This document shows, piece after piece, positions 25,290-33,953 of a stretch of DNA of 64,000 bases. How positions within the stretch are numbered: position 1 is the stretch's first letter; each line of letters starts with the position of its first letter. The stretch is from NCBI GenBank assembly GCA_910575505.1, contig CAJTFK010000015.1:32403-96402 (forward strand). Reading direction: 5' to 3'. The notes beneath the pieces are model-generated. The model ran no database searches and was not told the DNA's origin. It worked only from the letters and a program-made list of their open reading frames with translations. This stretch comes from Oscillospiraceae bacterium (lineage in GTDB: Bacteria > Bacillota > Clostridia > Oscillospirales > Oscillospiraceae). Position numbers and translations under genes: made by a program.

Positions 25290-25631
25290 TCAAAGCTTCT
25301 CCTTGACCTTGGCACTCTTGCCCACGCGGCCCCGCAGGTAATACAGCTTGGCGCGGCGGACAGCGCCGTTCCGGACCACCTGAATAGTGTCGATGGAGGG
25401 AGAGTGGATGGGGAACACCTTCTCCACGCCCACACCGTAGGAGATACGGCGGACGGTGATGGTCTCCTCGATGCCGCCGTGCTTCTTGGCAATCACGATG
25501 CCCTCAAAGACCTGGATACGCTCCCGGGAGCCTTCCTTGACCTTCACGTGGACACGCACGGTGTCGCCGATCTGAACCTTGGAAGTTTCCTTGGCCAGGG
25601 CTTCTTTGTTCAGTTCCTTGATAAGATCCAT
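25290..25631 (-). CDS. rplS: 50S ribosomal protein L19
   Basis: The 113-aa protein is a normal-length L19, located at the 30S-50S interface. The [15 protein letters not shown] and [11 protein letters not shown] blocks are typical. The ATG at 25631 follows AGGAGGA; upstream in-frame codons belong to the leader. It has its own promoter and a terminator directly downstream, so it is monocistronic. Confidence 0.97.
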   Translation of the reverse strand: MDLIKELNKEALAKETSKVQIGDTVRVHVKVKEGSRERIQVFEGIVIAKKHGGIEETITVRRISYGVGVEKVFPIHSPSIDTIQVVRNGAVRRAKLYYLRGRVGKSAKVKEKL

Positions 25632-25735
25632 GGGTTTTATTCCTCCTGTTTTATAGGCGTTCTTGCCGCTTTTCTCCGGCGCTGCGGCGTTTTCCGGCAC
25701 GCGCACGGCAGAGGACCGCCCTTTGTAGCCTGAAC

Positions 25736-25764
25736 AGGATATCATACTCTTTCCAAAAATGCAA
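25736..25764 (-). promoter_or_regulatory. Promoter of rplS
   Basis: TTGCAT (25759-25764) and TATCCT (25736-25741) have a 17-bp spacer on the minus strand, giving a leader of about 100 nt that may hold an autoregulatory structure. Confidence 0.5.
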
Positions 25765-25802
25765 GTTTTTTTTACAAAAAACCGCGGTGCAGGGGAAATT
25801 CA

Positions 25803-26879
25803 TCAGCCCAGGTCCCGCCGGTCCAGTGCTGCCAGACCGAACCGGGCCGCCATGGTCACCTTCTCCCGCTCCGCCTCGCTGCCGGCCCTCTCCCACCTGG
25901 CCCGCAGCTCCCGGAGGAACAGGCCCCGCAGGGAGTCCTCCCCTGCCCGCGCCCAGACATCCTCCGCCAGGCGGGTGCGGTCCTGGACCTCCAGGACATA
26001 AAACCGTTCCGCCAGCGCTGTTTCCAGCGCCCGGCCGCCGGCCTCGCCGGTCTCGCCGGTCAGAATGATCCGGTACAGGTCCCTCTCCGTATCCGGCGGC
26101 AGCGCCGCTTCCACCGCCTCCCTGGGCGCGGTCCCCGTCACGTCCACCTCCAGCGCCTCATAGCGCCGGCGGGCAAAGGGGACGAAGGTCACGCCGCCGC
26201 CAACAGTTCCCTCATAAAAACCCTTCTCCCCGGTCTCGTCGAAGCCCCGGCCCTCCAGACAGCCGGGCCATGCGCAGAGGGTCTTTCCCTCTCTCCAGGG
26301 CTCCCTCCGCTTGTGGATGTGGCCGAGGGCCAGATAATCCAGGCCGCTGGCGGCGATCTCCTCCCGGCGGATGGAGTTGTAGCGGGCCTCGGAGGAGTCC
26401 GTCTCCCCGTGGAGAAGTCCGATGTGGAACCTTCCGTCCCGGGGCGCGGAAAAGCCCGCCAGCAGGCTTTCGGACTGCTCCGGGCCGGTGAAGGCGGCGC
26501 CGTGAACGGCAGCGCCCCACTCCGGCAGCTCCACGGCGGTCATGGTTCTCTCCCGGAAAATGTGGACGTTTTCCGGCCATGACTCCGCCGCCCAGGGGCT
26601 GCCCGGTCCATAAAAGTCATGGTTCCCCGGCGCGATCATCACCTGCGCCTCCATGCGGCCCAGGGCTTCCGCCAGGGCCTCCCGGGTCTCCCGATAGCCG
26701 CCGCCGTCAAACACGTCCCCGGCCAGCAGCACCAGCCCCACGCCATGTCCGTTCACATAGTCCGCCAGACGGAACAGGGTTTCCCGCCGCTCCTGCCGGA
26801 GCCGCGCCGCCTTTCCGGGCCCCAGCGCGCGGAAGGCGCTGTCCAGATGCAGGTCCGCGGCATGAATGAATCTGAGCAT
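25803..26879 (-). CDS. SbcD/Mre11-like DNA repair exonuclease
   Basis: The 358-aa metallophosphoesterase shows HAADLHLDS near residue 6, LAGDVFDGG near residue 51, APGNHDFYG near residue 83, LLHG near residue 155 and LGHIHKR near residue 183, in the order typical of Mre11/SbcD/YhaO nucleases. The ATG at 26879 follows GGGAGG. The expected SbcC-type ATPase partner is not next to it in this window. It probably processes DNA ends. Confidence 0.82.
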   Translation of the reverse strand: MLRFIHAADLHLDSAFRALGPGKAARLRQERRETLFRLADYVNGHGVGLVLLAGDVFDGGGYRETREALAEALGRMEAQVMIAPGNHDFYGPGSPWAAESWPENVHIFRERTMTAVELPEWGAAVHGAAFTGPEQSESLLAGFSAPRDGRFHIGLLHGETDSSEARYNSIRREEIAASGLDYLALGHIHKRREPWREGKTLCAWPGCLEGRGFDETGEKGFYEGTVGGGVTFVPFARRRYEALEVDVTGTAPREAVEAALPPDTERDLYRIILTGETGEAGGRALETALAERFYVLEVQDRTRLAEDVWARAGEDSLRGLFLRELRARWERAGSEAEREKVTMAARFGLAALDRRDLG

Positions 26880-27111
26880 ATCAGCGCCTCCCGTGTTCAA
26901 GATGGTCCGCTCCTCCCGCCGGGCCTCCGCCTGTCGAAACCGCGCGCCTTCCGCGAGGGCGGAGGCCGCCGCCCGGACTGGCGCCGCCGGGCGGGCTCTG
27001 ACCCGTCTGTCAAAATTTCCAGTCGTTCCCCCGGCATTCTTTCCCTCTGTCTCCGGGGAATCAGGCCTTGCGAAGGGCGGAGGCAAGCCTTCATTTTACC
27101 TGCGTTTTCGT

Positions 27112-27597
27112 TCAGGAAAGAGCAGGCTGCCAGGCCTTGCACACGTCCACCCACTGCTGAAAGTTGGAGGAACAGCGCTCCAGCTCCTCGCAGGTCAGCT
27201 CGATGGCGCTGTTGTCGCTGCCGGCGGCGGGGAAGACCGTCTCAAAGCGCTTCAGGGACACATCCAGATAGACCTTCACATTCTCCGGCAGGGCAAAGGA
27301 ACAGACGCCCCCCACATCGTGACCGATGAGGGTGTGTGCCTCCTCATGGGTGAGCATTTTGGCCTTGGCGTGAAACTGGGCCTTGTATTTGCTGTTGTCT
27401 ATTTTGGCGTCCCCCGCCACCACAATGATGATGGGCTCCTCCCCCACCTTGAAGCTCAGGCTCTTGGCGATGCGGGCCCCCTCTACCCCCACGGCCACCG
27501 CCGCCAGCTCCACTGTGGCGGAGGAGACCTCAAATTCCCGGATGCGGCCGGACATGCCGAACTGCTCCAAATATGCTCTTACCTTCTGAATAGACAT
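27112..27597 (-). CDS. YbaK/EbsC family aminoacyl-tRNA deacylase-like protein
   Basis: The 161-aa protein is a YbaK/ProX-type editing domain. AKSLSFKV contains the conserved lysine near residue 45, with the GGVCSFALP loop near residue 95. Such proteins hydrolyse mischarged tRNAs, commonly Cys- or Ala-tRNAPro. It is a stand-alone domain. Substrate preference is not visible. Confidence 0.85.
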   Translation of the reverse strand: MSIQKVRAYLEQFGMSGRIREFEVSSATVELAAVAVGVEGARIAKSLSFKVGEEPIIIVVAGDAKIDNSKYKAQFHAKAKMLTHEEAHTLIGHDVGGVCSFALPENVKVYLDVSLKRFETVFPAAGSDNSAIELTCEELERCSSNFQQWVDVCKAWQPALS

Positions 27598-27645
27598 GCT
27601 TTCGTTCCTCTTTCTCTTGTTTATTATTCGCCTTCCGCGCCGCCA

Positions 27646-27831
27646 TCAGGGCAGCGCCTCCATGAACGCCCGGTCAAAAATGCTGATTTTATGCGGCTTC
27701 CTATCCGCATCGCCGGAAAAAACATATACAAAATACTCTCCCTCATAACAGGAAAAACAGCTGGTGATCTCGATCTCCTGTCCCTGCCAGATCAGCCTTC
27801 TGCCAACATACTGCCTCGCTCCGTCAATCAT
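27646..27831 (-). CDS. Small hypothetical protein
   Basis: A 61-codon frame starts with MIDGARQYVGRRLIWQGQEIEI behind GGGAGGG. Its start overlaps the 3' end of the membrane-protein gene upstream, which supports co-translation. It is probably a small beta-rich protein with two cysteines (SCFSCYEG). No family recognised. Confidence 0.55.
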   Translation of the reverse strand: MIDGARQYVGRRLIWQGQEIEITSCFSCYEGEYFVYVFSGDADRKPHKISIFDRAFMEALP

Positions 27832-28354
27832 GGCGGCTCCCTCCCGGCTCAGGACCGGGCCGCCGCCCATTCCGGAGAAAGCTCGCCCGCCACCGGACCA
27901 GCAGCGCCATACCGGAAATCAGGCAGACCAACAGGCTCAGAAGAGGCTCGGCCCCCACATAGGCGCTGTGTCCGCCCATGGCCCGGGCAAAGAGAATCAG
28001 GCCCTCGTTCAGGGTAAACAAGCCGCCGCCGCAAAAGCCCGCAGCCCACAGCGCATTCGCAGCCCGACTCCGGAACCAGGGGGCCAGGGCCGCCGCCAGC
28101 GCCGCGGCGAAAGGTCCCAGAAACAGCGCCGCCTTAATCAGGCCCCACACAGGCCCTGTTCCGCCGGAATACCATTCCATCACGCTTTCCGGGCTTCCGC
28201 AGATGCGGACGGCCCGCACCAGCACCGTGCCCAGCATCACCGCCGCCAGCGCCGCCCGGAGGGGGCGGTACCGGAGCGGCTTTTCCCCGCCGGGGCCATG
28301 CGGACCTTTTGCGCCGCCCCTTCCCGGCGCTTCGCCGATGTCCCATCCTTTCAT
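27824..28354 (-). CDS. Multi-pass membrane protein of unknown function
   Basis: The 176-aa protein has a Gly/Pro-rich N-terminus and about four hydrophobic segments (roughly 33-50, 70-92, 98-118, 132-152). GCAGGAGAA precedes the ATG. It overlaps the small gene downstream by 8 bp and follows the YmdB-type gene by 21 bp, so the three may be one transcript. Function not recognised. Confidence 0.65.
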   Translation of the reverse strand: MKGWDIGEAPGRGGAKGPHGPGGEKPLRYRPLRAALAAVMLGTVLVRAVRICGSPESVMEWYSGGTGPVWGLIKAALFLGPFAAALAAALAPWFRSRAANALWAAGFCGGGLFTLNEGLILFARAMGGHSAYVGAEPLLSLLVCLISGMALLVRWRASFLRNGRRPGPEPGGSRHD

Positions 28355-28375
28355 GCGTTCTCCTGCTTCCCGCGC

Positions 28376-29149
28376 TTACCGGACATCTACCCGCTCCACC
28401 GCTGTGCAGAGGCCCGCGGCGCTGTCCAGTGTGAAGATGGCCCCCTGCATCTTGCAGGGGCCCTCCGGCTGCTTATACCGCCCCGGCAGTCCCCCCAGAA
28501 AAGTCTCCACCGACTGCCAGGGCTCAATGCCCAGCACCGATTCAACGGGGCCCGTCATGCCCAGGTCCGTGATATAGCCGGTACCCTTGGGATACACCCG
28601 TTCGTCGGCGGTGGGGACATGGGTGTGGGTGCCCCAGAGGGCGGAAACCCGGCCGTCCAGATAGTAGCCCATGGCCAGCTTCTCGCTGGTGGCCTCGGCG
28701 TGGAAGTCCACGAGGGTGAACTCCGCCGTCCCCTGCGCCAGAAGCCTGTCCGCCGCCGTGAAGGGGTTGTCCGCCCCCCAGGCCAGGTCACAGCGGCCAA
28801 TCAGGTTCATGACCCGGACCCGGATTCCACCCAGGTCGAAGATTTCGCAGCCGTGGCCGGGAGCCCTGCCGGTGTAGTTGGCGGGCCGCAGAAGCCAGGG
28901 AGAGTCATCCAGAAAGTCCCTGATCTGCGGCTTGCCGAAGCTGTGATTCCCCAGGGTCACGGCGTCGGCCCCGGCGTCCCGGATGCGCTCCGCCTGGTCC
29001 CGTGTGAGGCCCACGCCGGAGGCGTTTTCCCCGTTGACCACAGTAAAGGCAATGTCCTTGAGCTTTTGAAGGGGCCGCAGAACCCTTTCCAGGTGGCGGA
29101 GACCAGGCTCCCCCACCACGTCGCCTACGGCCAGAATGTGATACAGCAT
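28376..29149 (-). CDS. YmdB-family metallophosphoesterase
   Basis: The 257-aa protein fits the YmdB family (cyclic-nucleotide phosphodiesterase-like): VGDVVGEPG near residue 9, VVNGENASG near residue 37, LGNHSFG near residue 65, VDFHAEATSEK near residue 147 and GTHTHVPTAD near residue 172 form the metal site. In Bacillus the protein affects biofilm and motility gene expression. The ATG at 29149 follows GGGAGGG. No rny gene is adjacent here. Confidence 0.88.
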   Translation of the reverse strand: MLYHILAVGDVVGEPGLRHLERVLRPLQKLKDIAFTVVNGENASGVGLTRDQAERIRDAGADAVTLGNHSFGKPQIRDFLDDSPWLLRPANYTGRAPGHGCEIFDLGGIRVRVMNLIGRCDLAWGADNPFTAADRLLAQGTAEFTLVDFHAEATSEKLAMGYYLDGRVSALWGTHTHVPTADERVYPKGTGYITDLGMTGPVESVLGIEPWQSVETFLGGLPGRYKQPEGPCKMQGAIFTLDSAAGLCTAVERVDVR

Positions 29150-29383
29150 ATACGCCCTCCCATCCAGGAACCTGTATTTACAACCGCTGAACGGCCTTTT
29201 TCCCATCATACCGCGCCGGTTTCCCCTGAATCCGTCAGGGCTGCCGCAGGCCGCGGAGGATCTCCCGGTTTGACAGGACACATCCCCGCCCATCCGGCAT
29301 CTCCCGGCTATGAATACAGGTTCCAAGAACTACAGTATAGCAAAAATCCGGTGCTTTGCAAAGGGGAAATTGCGGGAACGGAG

Positions 29384-29412
29384 TTGCCGGAGGGAAACTG
29401 GCATGGTACAAT
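29384..29412 (+). promoter_or_regulatory. Promoter of the gene at 29450
   Basis: TTGCCG (29384-29389) and TACAAT (29407-29412) are spaced by 17 bp, 38 bp upstream of the start codon. Confidence 0.65.
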
Positions 29413-29449
29413 GATTCCGGCAGAGACAGGCTTGCGTTCGGGAGGCACT

Positions 29450-29914
29450 ATGGACATGGACGAGCTCAAAACCATATATGAACGGCTGCTACACCCGGTT
29501 TTCGGCGGGGAATTTCACATTGATGACAGCGGGGAAGATCGAAACTGGACAGCGGTCACCCTGGATGGAGGACACGGACATTTTTACGTTTCACTGTACG
29601 GAACAGGCTGTGCGCACCTGTACTGGTGCAATCAGTGCTTCCTGTTCGACCAGCGCCGAACAGATCTGGTATCCTCCGACACCTATGATGAAATCGTATA
29701 TGAAGCCGATTTTGATTCAGAGGAGCTGCCCCGCCTGATTGCCGGTCTGGTCATGCAGCTGAAGGACTGCGTGTATCTCTCGAAAAAAGAGACAGTCACA
29801 GGAACAATCCCCTCGGGCTACGACGTCATAAAAGAGTATGCCATCCGCCTGAAGGCAAAGGACGCAGGCCGGCCCGTATACCGGCTCGCCAACATTACGC
29901 TGGAGTTTGTGTGA
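29450..29914 (+). CDS. Hypothetical protein with its own promoter
   Basis: The 154-aa acidic protein starts with MDMDELKTIYERLLHPVFGGEF behind GGGAGG. It is soluble with a central aromatic block (HFYVSLYGTGCAHLYWCNQCF) containing three cysteines. It is the only plus-strand gene between 6.7 and 35.9 kb and is somewhat AT-richer than its surroundings, which may mean recent acquisition. It resembles small immunity-type proteins in general layout only; no family is recognised. Confidence 0.7.
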   Translation: MDMDELKTIYERLLHPVFGGEFHIDDSGEDRNWTAVTLDGGHGHFYVSLYGTGCAHLYWCNQCFLFDQRRTDLVSSDTYDEIVYEADFDSEELPRLIAGLVMQLKDCVYLSKKETVTGTIPSGYDVIKEYAIRLKAKDAGRPVYRLANITLEFV

Positions 29915-29972
29915 ATGCCTTTTGCCCCGCCGGTTCCCGGCGGAACAGGCCCCGCATACCGGCCCATGTCCC

Positions 29973-30011
29973 AAGAAACCCGGCCCGCCGGAACAATTCC
30001 GGCGGGCCGGG
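29973..30011 (-). terminator. Terminator of nrdR
   Basis: A 15-bp perfect GC-rich stem (29979-29993 with 29997-30011) with a 3-nt loop is followed by TTTCTT on the minus strand, 8 bp after the nrdR stop. It also follows the convergent plus-strand gene and may serve both. Confidence 0.8.
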
Positions 30012-30018
30012 TTCCCGT

Positions 30019-30483
30019 TCAGTGCTGGTCCTTCTCCGCCAGCAGCTTGCTCAGCTCCTCCATAAAGGTGTCGATATCCTTGAACTCCCGGTACACCGAG
30101 GCGAAGCGTACATAGGCCACCTGGTCGATGGACCGCAGGCGCTCCATCACCCGTTCGCCGATGCTCTGGGTGCTGACCTCCCGCTCAATGGAGCTTTGCA
30201 GATCCCGCTCGATCTCGGCGGCGATCTTCTCCAGAGAGGCCAGAGGCGCCGGGCGCTTCTCGCAGGCCCGGATCATGCCGCCCAATACCTTGCCCCGGTC
30301 AAAGGTCTGGCGGCTGCCGTCCTTTTTGACCACCATCACCGGCAGGCTCTCCACCGTCTCATAGGTGGTGAAGCGCCGGGCGCAGGAGAGGCACTCTCTC
30401 CGGCGGCGGATGCTGTTGTTCTCCTCAGCGGGGCGGGAATCGATGACTTTGCTCTCATTATAGCCGCAGTATGGACATTTCAT
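30019..30483 (-). CDS. nrdR: Transcriptional repressor NrdR
   Basis: The 154-aa repressor of ribonucleotide reductase genes has an N-terminal zinc ribbon ([16 protein letters not shown] and [12 protein letters not shown]) and an ATP-cone domain (about 49-139) that senses ATP/dATP. Length and motifs are complete. No nrd operon or clear NrdR box lies in the window. Confidence 0.97.
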   Translation of the reverse strand: MKCPYCGYNESKVIDSRPAEENNSIRRRRECLSCARRFTTYETVESLPVMVVKKDGSRQTFDRGKVLGGMIRACEKRPAPLASLEKIAAEIERDLQSSIEREVSTQSIGERVMERLRSIDQVAYVRFASVYREFKDIDTFMEELSKLLAEKDQH

Positions 30484-30564
30484 AAGAGACCTCCTGATTC
30501 TCCGCCGCAGCGAACGACGGCGGGCTTCTTTTGGGGCGGTCCTCCCAGCCGCCTTATACCGCCG

Positions 30565-30573
30565 ATTATAACA
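30565..30573 (-). promoter_or_regulatory. Extended -10 promoter upstream of nrdR
   Basis: TGTTATAAT on the minus strand is an extended -10 element about 85 bp before nrdR. No good -35 is present at 17 bp. Confidence 0.5.
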
Positions 30574-30692
30574 CGTCTTTGCCGAGGCTGTACAGCAATA
30601 ATTTCAAAATTAGAAAATTTCCCTTTTCAGTTCCTTTGGAGACCCGGCCGGACCGGCGGGCCGCCGGACTGCGTCAGGCATTTGAAGGGGCA

Positions 30693-30730
30693 GGCAGAAA
30701 CGGACGGACAGGTGTCCGTCCGTTTCTGCC
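30693..30730. repeat. Perfect 17-bp hairpin downstream of the gene at 30796
   Basis: Two 17-bp arms (30693-30709, 30714-30730; GGCAGAAACGGACGGAC and its complement) with a 4-nt loop. It follows the minus-strand gene by about 65 bp. The T-run lies inside the stem, so it may be a processing or stability hairpin rather than a classical terminator. The rest of 30484-30795 contains the nrdR upstream region and no gene. Confidence 0.55.
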
Positions 30731-30795
30731 GCGCCGGCCATTCCGGGGCGGACGGCAAAATCCGCCGGAACGGGCCCGGGGGATATGAGGAGGCC

Positions 30796-31335
30796 CTAGA
30801 AAACAGGATGCTCCCCGCTGTCAAAGCGGAACACCGCCCAGCGGCCCTCTCCGATGGAGCGGACGCGGGCAAAGCAGAAGAGGGCCGTCAGGGGAAACGG
30901 CTTCTTCGCGTCATAGGGCAGGGCCAGCTCCCGGACGCCGTCCCCCGTCTTCCGGGTCAGGCCCGGCTGGACCCCCCGCAGCCGCTGCCGCAGCCAGGCC
31001 GCCCGAAACAGCCGCTCCGGCGCCGCCGCATTCTCCCAGCGCTCCGGCTCCCTCTGCCCCGCCGGGCGGGCCTCGCCTCGGAGAACGCGGCCCAGCGGCT
31101 CCGTCATCTGGCGGGAAAAGCGGCGGCGGATCATCCCCGGGCCGCCTCCCTCCCCCTGGGGCTCCAGAACACCCAGGCGCAGCTCCCCCCGGTCCCCCAC
31201 GGCCCAGGCGCACCAAAGCGCCCCTTCCTCCGCCGGCAGAGGACAGCGGGCGGTAAACCAGGTGTAAAGGGCCTCTCTCTCCGCCGTCAGCTCACCGGAG
31301 GGAACGCCGTCCAGCAGCAGCGGAAACTTGTCCAT
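30796..31335 (-). CDS. Hypothetical protein
   Basis: The 179-aa basic protein has no signal peptide, membrane helix or motif I recognise. AAGGAGG precedes the ATG, which supports it as a gene. It lies between terminator hairpins on both sides and is therefore probably transcribed alone. Confidence 0.65.
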   Translation of the reverse strand: MDKFPLLLDGVPSGELTAEREALYTWFTARCPLPAEEGALWCAWAVGDRGELRLGVLEPQGEGGGPGMIRRRFSRQMTEPLGRVLRGEARPAGQREPERWENAAAPERLFRAAWLRQRLRGVQPGLTRKTGDGVRELALPYDAKKPFPLTALFCFARVRSIGEGRWAVFRFDSGEHPVF

Positions 31336-31353
31336 ACAGCCCGCCTCCTTCCT

Positions 31354-31394
31354 AAAAAAAACCGCCTGCGCTATCCTTATGCGCCGGCGGTTTT
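31354..31394 (-). terminator. Terminator after the gene at 31397
   Basis: AAAACCGCC (right arm of the plus strand: GGCGGTTTT) forms a stem with an inner GCGC pair and is followed by eight Ts on the minus strand. Confidence 0.75.
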
Positions 31395-31396
31395 CA

Positions 31397-31816
31397 TTAT
31401 GTCCTATTCCGGTGGTTCCGGCGGAAAACTTCTTCCTCGATAAAATAGTTGGGCATGAACTCGCGGAATAACCAGCATTCCAGGGTATCCACGATTTCCT
31501 GCCGGCTTCGGGAGGTAAACGACAGCAGCGGGTTTATCCAATCACCGTCCAGAATCGCCTCCAGGCGGAACGCCCCTTCCGGGTCGCCGTCGGGATACCA
31601 GCCCAGGTCGATGGCAAGGCGCTGTGTCTCCACCCGCTTGTTTCGCTTGCGGGTGTGGTCTGTATAGATGTGCAGGATGTCCTCGACGAAGGTGACCAGC
31701 CACCTCCGGTCCTCCGGCGGCAGGGTTTCGGGGTCCAGGGCGGAAAATTGGTTGAACATAACGCTCCAGCCGCCGGGAATGCGGAGGGGCTGCAAATAGC
31801 TCCACGATTTCTCCAT
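31397..31816 (-). CDS. Hypothetical protein
   Basis: The 139-aa soluble protein is rich in Trp, Arg and acidic residues (ALDPETLPPEDRRWLVTFVEDILHIYTDHTRKRNKR). The ATG is 3 bp past the stop of the secreted-protein gene, so the two are probably coupled. Family not recognised. Confidence 0.65.
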   Translation of the reverse strand: MEKSWSYLQPLRIPGGWSVMFNQFSALDPETLPPEDRRWLVTFVEDILHIYTDHTRKRNKRVETQRLAIDLGWYPDGDPEGAFRLEAILDGDWINPLLSFTSRSRQEIVDTLECWLFREFMPNYFIEEEVFRRNHRNRT

Positions 31817-31821
31817 AGCCG

Positions 31822-32322
31822 TCAGGCGACGGTGTACCCGCCCCGGACCAGCAGCTTGGTGGTGGCCGCCGAGGCCCGGACGCCCCGCCCCTCAATGGTC
31901 ATCATGTACAAATGGTTCTGAACCAGAGCCCCGCCGTTTGCCAGGGTACCGGCGGTGGTCTCGTCGATGAGGCCGGGGTCCGAGGGAGAGACGCAGACGG
32001 CGGAGCCCACCCGCAGCATGACTTCACAGCCGATGTCCCCCGTCAGGGTCTGTCCGCTGGACAGGGTCACCACGGTGAAGGACGCGGACGCGCTCCCTCC
32101 TCCCACAGAGACGCCCTGCTGGGCCAGGCTCCCGTTCCGCTCCGCGATCTTCTGGTCCACCCGCTGGAGGATGGTGTTCATAAAGGTTTCATTCAGGTAG
32201 CTCAGGGTTACCAGGGGGTCCTGTCCGCTGCCCGCCTCCGCTGCCAGCGTGGCCGTGGTCATCAGCAGGCCGCTGAGAGCCAGCAGGACGATTGTCCGCA
32301 AAAACCATCTGTTTTTTTTCAT
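31822..32322 (-). CDS. Secreted protein of unknown function
   Basis: The 166-aa product has a signal peptide (basic MKKNRW, hydrophobic core to about residue 22, cleavage near TLAAEA). The mature part has a helical start followed by a Ser/Gly-rich beta domain with a VVTLSSGQTLTGDIGCEVMLRVGSA segment. It begins behind GGAGGT. The layout recalls small sporulation or cell-surface proteins of Clostridia, but I cannot name it. Confidence 0.7.
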   Translation of the reverse strand: MKKNRWFLRTIVLLALSGLLMTTATLAAEAGSGQDPLVTLSYLNETFMNTILQRVDQKIAERNGSLAQQGVSVGGGSASASFTVVTLSSGQTLTGDIGCEVMLRVGSAVCVSPSDPGLIDETTAGTLANGGALVQNHLYMMTIEGRGVRASAATTKLLVRGGYTVA

Positions 32323-32397
32323 ATGTACCTCCATCTGTCTGTCTCCCGGGACCTCTGCACGCCCGGGCCGCTCCGGCAGCAAGGGCGCGAAGCTCCC

Positions 32398-32427
32398 TCC
32401 GGCGGGGTGCGGAAACACCCCGCCGGA
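32398..32427 (-). terminator. Strong hairpin after mazF
   Basis: TCCGGCGGGGTG pairs perfectly with CACCCCGCCGGA, 19 bp after the mazF stop. No U-tract follows, so termination is not certain. Confidence 0.45.
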
Positions 32428-32445
32428 AGGCCCGGTTTTGCCCAG

Positions 32446-32814
32446 TCACACCAGCTGGTCGTGGGGCAGGCCGAAGCTGACCGCAATCGCCAGATCCACC
32501 TTCATCATCACATTTTCCTCCACGTGGCCCATCCGCTCCCGCAGCCGCTTTTTGTCCAGGGTCCGCACCTGCTCCAGCAGGACCACGGAATCCCGGCTCA
32601 GGCCGCAGCTCTGGTCCACGGGAAGGTCAATATGTGTCGGCAGCCGGGTCTTGCCCGTCTGGGACGTGATGGCCGCCGCGATCACGGTGGGACTATAGCG
32701 GTTTCCGGTATCGTTCTGAATAATCAGAACCGGCCGGACGCCGCCCTGCTCGCTGCCCACCACCGGGGAGAGATCGGCATAGTAAATATCGCCGCGCTTG
32801 ACACTCGTATCCAC
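32446..32814 (-). CDS. MazF/EndoA-type endoribonuclease toxin
   Basis: The 122-aa PemK/MazF-fold protein has the [20 protein letters not shown] start and the RPVLIIQND and [12 protein letters not shown] blocks of the EndoA/NdoA family, which cut mRNA at short sites. The start is a GTG (32812-32814) with a GGAG upstream; no ATG lies between it and the conserved domain. No MazE/NdoAI-type antitoxin gene is recognisable upstream, so it looks orphaned here. Confidence 0.9.
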   Translation of the reverse strand: MDTSVKRGDIYYADLSPVVGSEQGGVRPVLIIQNDTGNRYSPTVIAAAITSQTGKTRLPTHIDLPVDQSCGLSRDSVVLLEQVRTLDKKRLRERMGHVEENVMMKVDLAIAVSFGLPHDQLV

Positions 32815-33064
32815 AAAGTTCACACTCCGCCGAAAGAAGTACCCATCACCGAATGCGGCTTTGCGCCCCTCGGTGAGGCCACTTTCATTCTCCCACGCAG
32901 GTTCGGAATTTATACGCCTCTTTCCATAAACAGACCGCACGCCGGGACCGTCTTCAAAACGGCAGGCCAGGCGGGCGGAGAGGGAGAGGAAAATTCCGGC
33001 GTCCTCGCCCCACGTCATCCTATGCGGCGGAGGGGCGGGGTGTGCGGAACACCGGCACGCCCTG

Positions 33065-33679
33065 TCAGCCGGTGTTCTCCGGTATTGTATCATAAAAACG
33101 GAAGCCCGTAAAGTCCGCCGTCAAAATGATTTCCCCATCCACGGCAATCTCCCCCCGGAGCGGGGTCCCGTCCTCCAGCTTCAGCCAGAGGGTGGAGAGA
33201 ATTTTCCCGTCCTGGGCGCCGCTCTGGTCCACGGTGAGGCGCAGGCAGGGAACCTCGTTCCATGCCTCCTCGTTCTCCTCCAGCAGCCATCCGTCCCGCA
33301 GGGCGTTCATCAGCCGCGGCAGGCACAGGGCAGGGCTGACCGCCTCCTCACTCAGGGCTCCGGCGTTCAGCACGTCTCCCTCATACTCCAGCCGCCAGCC
33401 GGATTCCTCCAGCACCGCCTTCACACCGGCGACGGTCTCCGGCTCCAGTACCTCGACGGTGCTCTCTCCTCCGGGAACATAGTCGCAGAAAAGCCGGGCT
33501 TCCCACTCCAGGCCCTCCTGATCACAGGTGACCACGGCCTCCATGGCGCAGCCTGCGCAGTCATGGTAGAGGTCCCTGAAATCCACCGCTTCCGTCTCCT
33601 CCCCCGCCGCTCCGCCGCCGCAGGCCGGCAGCGCCAAAAACAGCAGGGTCATCATTGGTACGCACATCCATCTGCGCAC
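33065..33679 (-). CDS. Lipoprotein, possibly LolA/YdcC-like
   Basis: The 204-aa protein has a signal peptide with lipobox LALPAC (Cys near residue 20), so it is predicted to be lipid-anchored outside the membrane. The mature part is acidic with [19 protein letters not shown] and a beta-strand rich pattern, consistent with a LolA-like fold. Its place between nnr and the EndoA-type gene mirrors the acpS-ydcC-alr-ndoA neighbourhood of other Firmicutes, but alr is absent. Confidence 0.7.
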   Translation of the reverse strand: MRRWMCVPMMTLLFLALPACGGGAAGEETEAVDFRDLYHDCAGCAMEAVVTCDQEGLEWEARLFCDYVPGGESTVEVLEPETVAGVKAVLEESGWRLEYEGDVLNAGALSEEAVSPALCLPRLMNALRDGWLLEENEEAWNEVPCLRLTVDQSGAQDGKILSTLWLKLEDGTPLRGEIAVDGEIILTADFTGFRFYDTIPENTG

Positions 33680-33708
33680 CGTTGTCCTTCCTCCCTGTCC
33701 TCTTAAAA

Positions 33709-33828
33709 TTACCGGATTTTTTCCGCCTCTGCACGGAACCGCTCCGCAATGTCCGAACCGCCGCAGCTTTCACATAGAACAGCTTCTTCCAGCAGACGGT
33801 GCATTTCCTCACGGCTGACGGCACCCAT
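33709..33828 (-). CDS. 39-codon small protein with CxxC motif
   Basis: A short frame (MGAVSREEMHRLLEEAVLCE start) sits between nnr and the lipoprotein gene on the same strand, with GGAG and GAGG upstream of the ATG. It is helical and acidic with an LCESC pair, then ends AEKIR. Co-orientation, spacing (29 bp to the lipoprotein gene) and codon use support it, but it is short. Function unknown. Confidence 0.5.
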   Translation of the reverse strand: MGAVSREEMHRLLEEAVLCESCGGSDIAERFRAEAEKIR

Positions 33829-33953
33829 GCTGACCTCACTCCTTCCAGGTCCCGGACCTCACGGAAGAAAGCGCCGTCCAGCCTGTATCAGACCTACGGC
33901 TCCGCCGGTCCGAAGCGCAGACGGCATATCAGCAGACCTCCGTGTTCCCATGA

